Assembly: GCA_963929865.1 (NCBI GenBank) | Contig: CAWVKK010000070.1 | Span: 1-12,799 of the forward strand | DNA: 12,799 nucleotides | Reading direction: 5' to 3' | Origin: JAGZHZ01 sp963929865 | GTDB lineage: Bacteria; Bacillota; Clostridia; Lachnospirales; Lachnospiraceae | Part shown: positions 7,543-12,799 of the stretch, in pieces | How the letters are laid out: each line of letters begins with the position of its first letter | Position numbering within the stretch: the stretch's first letter is position 1 | Notes under the pieces: model-generated | Seen by the model: the letters and a program-made list of their open reading frames with translations, nothing else | Databases searched by the model: none | Told to the model about the DNA's origin: nothing | Position numbers and translations under genes: made by a program

Positions 7543-7575
7543 AATCAGAAATTCTTAAACAAGGAAGGGAAACAT

Positions 7576-8568
7576 ATGGACAAGCGCTGGGAAATCAAAA
7601 TTGACGCACAGATGTCCGGATATCCGATCAGAAATGTTTTGAGGGAGCAGCTGGCTCTGACGAAGAAACAGATCAGCCGCATGAAATTCTGGGAAGATGG
7701 AATTTTGCTCAACGGAGCGAAAAAAAGAGTGACCGATACGGTATCGCAAGGAGACGTACTCAGCGTCGTACTGGAAAAGGAAGGAAAAGAAAACGCGCTG
7801 GAAGCATCGCGGCAAAATCCTGACATTTTGTATGAGGATGAAGATCTGATCCTCGCAAAAAAAGAGGCGGGAGTCGTCTGCCACCCGGGAGCAGGCCATT
7901 ACAGGGATTCCCTCGCCAACCAGGTGAGCGGGTATCTGAGAGGAAAAGGAGAGCCGGGAACAATCCGGGAGATCGGAAGATTAGACCGGGACACGTCAGG
8001 GATCGTTGTGTTCGCCAAGAGCCGGATCGCGGCTGCAAGGCTGTCCGCGCAGAGAGAGAAAGGAATCTTTCAAAAGCAGTATCTCGCCATCGTGAGCGGA
8101 ACCATGGAAGAAAAACAAGGAGAAATCAGGCAGCCGATCGGTCCGGCAGACGAGTCGGGGACAAAAATGAGCGTGCGGGAGGACGGCAAGACAGCTGTGA
8201 CGAGGTACGAGGTGGTCAGGGAGTATGCGGACAGAAGCGTTTTGCTCTGCACCCTTTTGACTGGCCGGACGCATCAGATCCGCGTCCATATGGCGTTTTT
8301 GGGACATCCTATTTTAGGAGACCTCCTCTACGGACGCACAGAGGATGCAAAAGCAAAGAGACTGTGTCTCCACGCGTGGAAGGCGACGCTGAGGCAGCCG
8401 TTTACCGGAGAAAAAATAGAGAAAATATGGAAAGCGCAAAAGGAAGTATTCGGCGTGGAAGAACCAAAAAACGGTGTACCGGAAAAAATACACAAAACCG
8501 TTTCTTGTATGAAAAAAGGAACAAGCAATAGTATTGACGAAAAATTTGCAACACCATATAATGTATAA
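7576..8568 (+). CDS. RluA-family RNA pseudouridine synthase
   Basis: A 330-residue enzyme that converts uridine to pseudouridine in rRNA or tRNA. An N-terminal S4-like RNA-binding segment (about 17-67: KKQISRMKFWEDGILLNG) is followed by the catalytic domain. Asp137 in GRLDRDTSG is the catalytic aspartate of the RluA/RluD class, and TGRTHQIRVHM (229-239) and GHPILGDLLYG (243-253) are family blocks. The family domain appears to end near residue 293. The remaining 37 residues have no family look, and their DNA holds a terminator-like hairpin and the promoter of the PFL operon. The start has an AGGAAGGGA site. It is transcribed alone, divergently from the malate operon. The target base cannot be read from the sequence. 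Confidence 0.93.
   Translation: MDKRWEIKIDAQMSGYPIRNVLREQLALTKKQISRMKFWEDGILLNGAKKRVTDTVSQGDVLSVVLEKEGKENALEASRQNPDILYEDEDLILAKKEAGVVCHPGAGHYRDSLANQVSGYLRGKGEPGTIREIGRLDRDTSGIVVFAKSRIAAARLSAQREKGIFQKQYLAIVSGTMEEKQGEIRQPIGPADESGTKMSVREDGKTAVTRYEVVREYADRSVLLCTLLTGRTHQIRVHMAFLGHPILGDLLYGRTEDAKAKRLCLHAWKATLRQPFTGEKIEKIWKAQKEVFGVEEPKNGVPEKIHKTVSCMKKGTSNSIDEKFATPYNV
8469..8507 (+). terminator. Weak terminator-like hairpin inside the 3' end of the pseudouridine synthase gene
   Basis: AAACGGT (8469-8475) pairs with ACCGTTT (8497-8503), a 7-bp stem with a 21-base loop, followed by the T-rich TTTCTTGT. It lies before the annotated stop at 8566-8568. The long loop and short stem make it a weak candidate. 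Confidence 0.25.
8534..8562 (+). promoter_or_regulatory. Strong sigma-A-type promoter of the PFL operon
   Basis: TTGACG (8534-8539), a 17-base spacer and TATAAT (8557-8562). The whole promoter lies within the last 12 codons of the upstream pseudouridine synthase gene. The predicted start near 8569 leaves a leader of nearly 150 nt before the TTG start of the PFL gene. Confidence 0.8.
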
Positions 8569-8716
8569 TAACAGAGACGGACACACAAAATAGAGACAAA
8601 ACGGCGCGGTTTACGGCTCTGCGATGTTCCGTCAGCCAAAGCTGAGGCAGACGCTGCGCGCGGACTTAGGGAGAGTCTCGATAACAATATGGCAAGCACA
8701 GATAGGAGGAAAATCA
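8569..8716 (+). promoter_or_regulatory. Leader of the PFL operon with possible structure
   Basis: About 148 bases without a supported gene. It holds a perfect 5-bp hairpin TCAGC-caaa-GCTGA (8632-8645), a weaker GACT/AGTC dyad downstream, and the AGGAGG site at 8704-8709. I looked for the ZTP ('pfl motif') riboswitch core CCGCCTGGGCA and did not find it. The in-frame ATG at 8624 has no ribosome binding site, so I treat this stretch as untranslated. Confidence 0.4.
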
Positions 8717-8719
8717 TTG
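8704..8719 (+). promoter_or_regulatory. Ribosome binding site that selects a TTG start for pflB
   Basis: A perfect AGGAGG (8704-8709) stands 7 bases before TTG (8717-8719). Starting there yields an N-terminus (RTEWTSFKEGIWEKEINVRDF, residues 2 onward) close to the E. coli PflB start, while the ATG at 8624 has no such site and would add 31 unrelated residues. Confidence 0.8.
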
Positions 8720-10798
8720 AGAACAGAGTGGACCTCATTTAAAGAAGGAATCTGGGAAAAAGAGATCAACGTCAGAGATTTCATTCAGAAAAACTATACC
8801 CCTTACGACGGAGACGAGGCATTTTTAGTGGGACCGACAGAGCGGACAAAGGAGCTGTGGGCGCAGGTGATGGATCTTTCCGAGCAGGAGCGCCAAAAAG
8901 GCGGAGTCCTTGACATGGACACCAAGATTATATCGACCATTACGTCCCACGGTCCGGGATATCTGGACAAGGACAAGGAGACGATCGTAGGCTTTCAGAC
9001 CGACAAGCCGTTTAAGCGCTCGCTGCAGCCGTACGGCGGCATCCGCATGGCAATCAAGGCGTGCGAGGAGAACGGATACCAGGTAGATCCTCAGATTGTG
9101 GAATTCTTCACAAAACACAGAAAGACGCACAACGACGGCGTGTTCGACGCTTACACCCCGGAGATGCGGGCGTGCCGCTCCAGCCATATCATCACGGGAC
9201 TGCCGGATGCCTATGGGAGAGGCCGCATCATCGGAGACTACAGAAGAGTGGCGCTGTATGGAGTGGACCGCCTGATCGAGGACAAGCAGAACCAGAAGGA
9301 CTCCACAAGGACGATTATGTACTCTGACGTCACAAGAGAGAGAGAAGAGCTTTCCGAGCAGATCAAAGCGCTCAAAGAGTTAAAAGAACTCGGAAACATC
9401 TACGGATTCGATATTTCCAAACCTGCCAAAAATGTGCAGGAGGCAATCCAGTGGCTGTATTTCGGATACCTCGCCGCGATTAAGGAGCAGAACGGAGCGG
9501 CGATGTCATTAGGACGCACATCCACCTTCTTAGACATCTATGCAGAGCGCGATTTAAAGAACGGCACTTTCACAGAAGAGCAGATCCAGGAATTTGTCGA
9601 CCACTTCATCATGAAGCTGCGGCTCGTAAAATTTGCCAGAACGCCGGAGTACAACGCGCTGTTTTCCGGGGATCCTACCTGGGTGACAGAATCGATCGCA
9701 GGAATGGGAATTGACGGACGCCATATGGTGACAAAGATGTCATACCGCTATCTGCATACGCTGGAAAACCTTGGAACAGCCCCGGAGCCGAATCTGACGG
9801 TGCTGTGGTCGACAAGACTGCCCGTCAATTTTAAACGGTTCTGCGCGAAGACCTCTATTGCGTCCTCTTCCATCCAGTATGAAAACGATGACTTGATGAG
9901 AGTCACGCACGGAGACGACTATGCAATCGCATGCTGCGTATCCTCCATGAGAGTCGGAAAAGAGATGCAGTTTTTCGGAGCGCGGGCAAACCTTGCAAAA
10001 TGTCTGCTCTATGCGATCAACGGCGGCGTCGACGAGGTCTCGAAAAAGCAGGTTGGACCGGAATTCCGGCCGATCACCTCAGAGTATCTTGACTATGACG
10101 AAGTGATGCACAAATTCCGCGCTATGATGAAATGGCTTGCGTGCGTCTATGTCAACACCTTGAATATCATTCACTATATGCATGACAAATACTGCTATGA
10201 GAGAATTCAGATGGCGCTCCACGACAAAAAGGTGACGCGCTGGTTTGCGACTGGCATCGCAGGGCTTTCCGTTGTAGCGGATTCTCTCTCCGCCATCAAA
10301 TATGCAAAGGTAAAGACCGTGCGCGATGAGAATGGAATCGTGGTGGACTATGAGATCGAGGGAGACTTCCCGAAATACGGCAACGACGACGACCGCGCAG
10401 ATGCGATCGCATATGACGTTGTCCACGAGTTCATGCAGTATGTAAAAGGAAACCACACGTACCGCGGAGGAATCCCGACAACATCCATTTTAACCATCAC
10501 GTCGAACGTCGTATACGGAAAGAATACAGGATCAACCCCGGACGGAAGAAAAGCAGGCGAGCCGTTTGCGCCGGGGGCAAACCCGATGCACCGCAGGGAC
10601 AGCCACGGCGCGGTGGCAAGCTTAAGCTCTGTCTCAAAACTTCCGTTTAAAGACGCGCAGGACGGAATTTCCAACACATTTTCCATTATTCCGGGAGCGC
10701 TTGGAAAAGACGACGCCGTCTTGTTCGACGATATCGCGTTTGAGCTGGAGCCGGACTGCGCCTGCTGCGAGCCGAACGCAAGCCTGGACGAAGAATAA
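8717..10798 (+). CDS. pflB: Pyruvate formate-lyase large subunit lacking the glycyl-radical domain
   Basis: A 693-residue cytoplasmic enzyme core (from TTG) that splits pyruvate with CoA into acetyl-CoA and formate. It follows E. coli PflB closely: INVRDFIQKNYTPYDGDE near the start, TGLPDAYGRGRIIGDYRRVA, GAAMSLGRTSTFLD, Trp322 in GDPTWVTES, the catalytic pair Cys406-Cys407 in AIACCVSSM (TGCTGC at 9932-9937) and FGARANLAK. Similarity ends at about IIPGALGKDD. Where intact PFL (about 760 residues) would run on into the glycyl-radical domain, this protein has some 25 new residues with Cys681-Ala-Cys683-Cys684 and then stops. The missing domain is encoded by the next gene, 26 bases downstream. 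No reading frame across the junction restores a fused protein, so this looks like a real split and not a frameshift. It needs the radical partner and PflA for activity. Confidence 0.93.
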   Translation: MRTEWTSFKEGIWEKEINVRDFIQKNYTPYDGDEAFLVGPTERTKELWAQVMDLSEQERQKGGVLDMDTKIISTITSHGPGYLDKDKETIVGFQTDKPFKRSLQPYGGIRMAIKACEENGYQVDPQIVEFFTKHRKTHNDGVFDAYTPEMRACRSSHIITGLPDAYGRGRIIGDYRRVALYGVDRLIEDKQNQKDSTRTIMYSDVTREREELSEQIKALKELKELGNIYGFDISKPAKNVQEAIQWLYFGYLAAIKEQNGAAMSLGRTSTFLDIYAERDLKNGTFTEEQIQEFVDHFIMKLRLVKFARTPEYNALFSGDPTWVTESIAGMGIDGRHMVTKMSYRYLHTLENLGTAPEPNLTVLWSTRLPVNFKRFCAKTSIASSSIQYENDDLMRVTHGDDYAIACCVSSMRVGKEMQFFGARANLAKCLLYAINGGVDEVSKKQVGPEFRPITSEYLDYDEVMHKFRAMMKWLACVYVNTLNIIHYMHDKYCYERIQMALHDKKVTRWFATGIAGLSVVADSLSAIKYAKVKTVRDENGIVVDYEIEGDFPKYGNDDDRADAIAYDVVHEFMQYVKGNHTYRGGIPTTSILTITSNVVYGKNTGSTPDGRKAGEPFAPGANPMHRRDSHGAVASLSSVSKLPFKDAQDGISNTFSIIPGALGKDDAVLFDDIAFELEPDCACCEPNASLDEE

Positions 10799-10824
10799 AA
10801 AAACGGTAAAAGGAGGATCTCACA

Positions 10825-11067
10825 ATGAATATTAGCGAAGCACAAATTGATAACCTGGTAAACCTTTTAGACGGATACGCGGAAAAAGGCGGTCATCACC
10901 TGAACGTAAACGTGTTTACAAAAGATACGCTCTTAGACGCGCAGGCACATCCGGAAAAATATCCTCAGCTGACCGTGCGTGTCTCCGGATATGCCGTAAA
11001 CTTTAACAAGCTGACGAAAGAGCAGCAGGACGAGGTTATTTCCAGAACATTCCATGAAGAAATCTAA
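10825..11067 (+). CDS. grcA: Stand-alone glycyl-radical domain protein (detached PFL C-terminus, GrcA/YfiD-like)
   Basis: An 80-residue protein almost wholly equal to the C-terminal domain of PFL: LDGYAEKGGHHLNVNV (15-30), HPEKYPQLTVRVSGYAVNF (42-60), LTKEQQDEVISRTF (63-76). Gly55 in RVSGYAV (codon 10987-10989) is the expected radical site. It has its own AGGAGG (10811-10816) 8 bases before ATG. E. coli GrcA/YfiD, about 127 residues, is a spare domain that repairs oxygen-cut PFL; this protein is shorter and must be the obligatory partner here, since the adjacent large subunit has no glycine domain. It sits between pflB and pflA and overlaps pflA by 14 bases, which fits equal and coupled expression. 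The symbol follows the nearest named family; it could equally be called the PFL small subunit. Confidence 0.93.
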   Translation: MNISEAQIDNLVNLLDGYAEKGGHHLNVNVFTKDTLLDAQAHPEKYPQLTVRVSGYAVNFNKLTKEQQDEVISRTFHEEI

Positions 11068-11803
11068 TATCGGAATCATCCATTCGATCGAAAGCTTTGG
11101 GACGGTAGACGGACCGGGAATCCGGTTTGTGGTGTTCTTTCAGGGCTGCCCCATGCGCTGCCTCTACTGCCATAACCCCGACACCTGGAAGATGGAGAGC
11201 GGCACGAAAATGACGGCGGAGGAACTGCTGGAACAGTATGAACACAACCGGACCTTTTACCGCAGAGGCGGAATCACCGCGACAGGAGGGGAACCGCTGA
11301 TGCAGCTTCCCTTTTTGACGGAGCTGTTTGAAAAAGCAAAGCAGCGGGGCATTCACACATGCCTCGACACATCCGGGATTGTCTACCGCAAAGAGAGAAA
11401 GAACAAATTTGAGGAGCTGTTCCGGGCGACGGATCTGGTGCTGCTGGACCTAAAGCACAGCGATCCGCAGGGACATAAAAGGCTGACGGGACAGGAGCAA
11501 AAGCCTGTGCTCGATTTTGCGAAGGCGCTGGAGGAGGCGGGCGTTCCGATGATCATCCGCCATGTAGCTGTGCCGGGAATCACAGACAAACGGGAAGAAT
11601 TAGAGCAGACAGGCAGACTGATCGCGCCGCTGCGCAATCTGAAGGGTCTGGAGGTTCTGCCGTATCACACAATGGGAAAAGCAAAATACGAGGCGCTCGG
11701 CATCGCGTATCCTCTGGAAGGCGTCGAGAGCATGACAAAGGAAAAGGCGAAGGAAGCGCGGGATGTGATCCTCAGAGCGATCATGGAGATCAGAAAAAAA
11801 TAA
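11054..11803 (+). CDS. pflA: Pyruvate formate-lyase activating enzyme (radical SAM)
   Basis: A 249-residue radical SAM enzyme that uses a 4Fe-4S cluster and S-adenosylmethionine to place the radical on the PFL glycine. The cluster motif is Cys32-x3-Cys36-x2-Cys39 in GCPMRCLYCHN; the SAM-binding GGE is at 78-80 (TATGGEPL), and HTCLDTSG (101-108) and LPYHTMGKAKYEALG near the C-terminus match E. coli PflA (246 residues). The N-terminus, IHSIESFGTVDGPGIRF, aligns with PflA from the chosen ATG. That ATG lies inside the end of the glycyl-radical gene and has only a distant GAGG, so translation is probably coupled to the gene before. Last gene of the operon, followed by a strong terminator. Its substrate here would be a separate 80-residue protein instead of a domain. 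Confidence 0.96.
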   Translation: MKKSNIGIIHSIESFGTVDGPGIRFVVFFQGCPMRCLYCHNPDTWKMESGTKMTAEELLEQYEHNRTFYRRGGITATGGEPLMQLPFLTELFEKAKQRGIHTCLDTSGIVYRKERKNKFEELFRATDLVLLDLKHSDPQGHKRLTGQEQKPVLDFAKALEEAGVPMIIRHVAVPGITDKREELEQTGRLIAPLRNLKGLEVLPYHTMGKAKYEALGIAYPLEGVESMTKEKAKEARDVILRAIMEIRKK

Positions 11804-11810
11804 AAGAAAA

Positions 11811-11859
11811 AAAGAGCTTGCCTTAAGACCGGAAGCAGCCGGGAGGGCAGGCTCTTTTT
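11811..11859 (+). terminator. Intrinsic terminator of the PFL operon
   Basis: AGAGCTTGCC (11813-11822) pairs with GGCAGGCTCT (11846-11855) with one G-T wobble, and the flanking A and T bases extend the stem. A CCGG/CCGG inner stem lies in the loop. Five T (11855-11859) follow. The A-rich stretch before it would also give a T run on the minus strand, so it may work both ways. Confidence 0.92.
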
Positions 11860-11946
11860 GCGCGGTCATCTCACTTTCTGCGGGCGCTCTGCCTCCGTAT
11901 AAGGAAAAATTTACAATAATTTAAGAAATTAGACAGAAATGATACA

Positions 11947-11975
11947 TTGATTTTTAAATAAGGAAAGAGTAAAGT
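11947..11975 (+). promoter_or_regulatory. Possible promoter of ftsH
   Basis: TTGATT (11947-11952), a 17-base spacer and TAAAGT (11970-11975), 23 bases before the start codon. The surrounding stretch (11860-11998) is AT-rich and offers other weak pairings, so the choice is uncertain. No CIRCE or other heat-shock operator was seen. Confidence 0.3.
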
Positions 11976-11998
11976 AAAAAGAAAAATGGAGGAGAACT

Positions 11999-12799
11999 AT
12001 GAATCTAAAAGAGAAAAAACCAGTAAAGAGACCTCTCATTTTCTACTATTTAATAGTGTTTGTCATACTGATTCTGCTAAACATCCTGGTCGTGCCGGCC
12101 GTGAGGGAAAGAAGCATTCTGGAAACAACATACAGTTCCTTCCTGGACAGCATAGAAAAAAGAGAAGTCAAAGAAGTAGAACTGGAAGACAATGTCATCT
12201 ACTATACTGTGGAAAGAGACGGACAGATTTTGATATGCAAGACGGGAAGAATCCCGGACAGGAATCTGGTAGACCGCCTGGATGAATCGGGAGCGGAATT
12301 CGCACAGGAAATTCCGACCCAGCAGTCGCCGCTGCTGAGCTTTCTGTTCAGCTGGCTGATGCCGATCGCCATCTTTATCCTGCTCGGACAATGGCTGAGC
12401 AAAAAGATGATGAAGAGCATGGGCGGTCCCGGAGCGATGGCGTTTGGAAAAAGCAACGCTAAGATTTACGTCAAATCGTCGACAGGGATTAAATTTTCCG
12501 ATGTCGCCGGTGAGGACGAGGCAAAGGAGCTGCTCAAAGAGATTGTGGATTACCTCCACAACCCGCAGCTGTACCGGGAAATCGGCGCTTCGATGCCGAA
12601 AGGAGCTCTTCTTGTGGGACCGCCCGGAACAGGAAAGACGCTGCTCGCAAAAGCGGTCGCCGGCGAGGCGAATGTCCCGTTCTTTTCCATATCGGGATCT
12701 GAATTTGTAGAAATGTTTGTCGGCATGGGCGCGGCAAAGGTGCGCGACCTGTTTAAACAGGCAAACGAAAAGGCGCCGTGCATCGTCTTTATCGATGAG
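11999..12799 (+). CDS. ftsH: ATP-dependent membrane zinc protease FtsH, N-terminal part (cut by window end)
   Basis: The first 267 residues of a membrane-anchored AAA+ metalloprotease that degrades misfolded membrane and regulatory proteins. Two membrane segments (about 12-34 and 111-132) flank an extracytoplasmic domain; the AAA+ module follows with FSDVAGEDEAKELLKEIVDYL (from 166), Walker A GPPGTGKT (207-214), the pore loop EMFVG (238-242) and the Walker B stretch IVFIDE, where the window ends. The zinc HEXGH motif would lie downstream, so proteolytic competence cannot be judged. The start is ATG 11999 with GGAGG six bases upstream. The usual VGVGASRVRDLF reads VGMGAAKVRDLF here, a mild change. 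It begins its own transcription unit after the PFL terminator. Clostridia often carry more than one FtsH-type protein, so this may be a paralogue. Confidence 0.93.
   Translation, partial: MNLKEKKPVKRPLIFYYLIVFVILILLNILVVPAVRERSILETTYSSFLDSIEKREVKEVELEDNVIYYTVERDGQILICKTGRIPDRNLVDRLDESGAEFAQEIPTQQSPLLSFLFSWLMPIAIFILLGQWLSKKMMKSMGGPGAMAFGKSNAKIYVKSSTGIKFSDVAGEDEAKELLKEIVDYLHNPQLYREIGASMPKGALLVGPPGTGKTLLAKAVAGEANVPFFSISGSEFVEMFVGMGAAKVRDLFKQANEKAPCIVFIDE

Noticed and set aside
8501..8530. TTGT...ACAA dyad upstream of the PFL promoter as a Rex box
   Set aside because: The half-sites span 20 bases instead of 18 and the inner bases do not match. The same holds for a dyad within the malate operon promoter.
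8569..8716. ZTP (pfl motif) riboswitch in the PFL leader
   Set aside because: The conserved CCGCCTGGGCA-like 3' core and the 5' stem sequence are absent.
10681..10825. PFL split explained by a frameshift or sequencing error
   Set aside because: The other two frames across the junction show no PFL-like residues, and the second gene has its own AGGAGG and start codon.
1..12799. Mobile elements, CRISPR, tRNA or rRNA genes
   Set aside because: No transposase or integrase motifs, no regularly spaced repeats, no tRNA-like arms or rRNA segments were seen by eye.

Overview
The window looks like a chromosomal segment of an anaerobic Firmicute, most likely a Lachnospiraceae-type member of Clostridia. 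The basis is strong AGGAGG ribosome binding sites, medium GC, sigma-A-type promoters, oxygen-sensitive pyruvate formate-lyase (PFL), and a Rex-box-like sequence next to a lactate/malate dehydrogenase gene. No mobile element, CRISPR array, tRNA or rRNA was seen.

Region 1 (93-5064, + strand) is a tight three-gene operon. It encodes a beta-CASP metallo-beta-lactamase-fold hydrolase (93-1277), a protein whose C-terminal half resembles the Hsp70 nucleotide exchange factor GrpE behind an unrecognised helical N-terminal half (1294-2418), and an 876-residue Hsp70 with an unusual C-terminal helical extension (2434-5064). Together they look like a specialised Hsp70/exchange-factor pair tied to a possible nuclease. 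This is the best candidate here for an undescribed system.

Region 2 (5084-7516, - strand) is a two-gene malate operon: an LDH-type dehydrogenase with arginine at the substrate-specificity position, which points to malate dehydrogenase, followed by a short malic enzyme. It has a promoter at 7465-7493, a leader with two hairpins, a possible Rex operator at 7499-7516 and an intrinsic terminator at 5084-5130.

Region 3 (7534-8568, + strand) is an RluA-family pseudouridine synthase read divergently from the malate operon. Its last codons run through a terminator-like hairpin and the promoter of the next operon.

Region 4 (8534-11859, + strand) is a PFL operon in which the enzyme is naturally split. 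The large subunit (TTG start at 8717) carries the catalytic Cys-Cys pair but ends before the glycyl-radical domain, in a new Cys-rich tail. A separate 80-residue protein (10825-11067) with its own AGGAGG site supplies the radical glycine. The PFL-activating enzyme gene overlaps it by 14 bases, and a strong terminator follows.

Region 5 (11999 to the window end, + strand) is the 5' part of an ftsH gene for a membrane AAA+ protease, cut by the window edge at Walker B.

The metabolic genes fit mixed-acid fermentation: PFL makes acetyl-CoA and formate, while the malate pair connects oxaloacetate, malate and pyruvate and shifts reducing equivalents.
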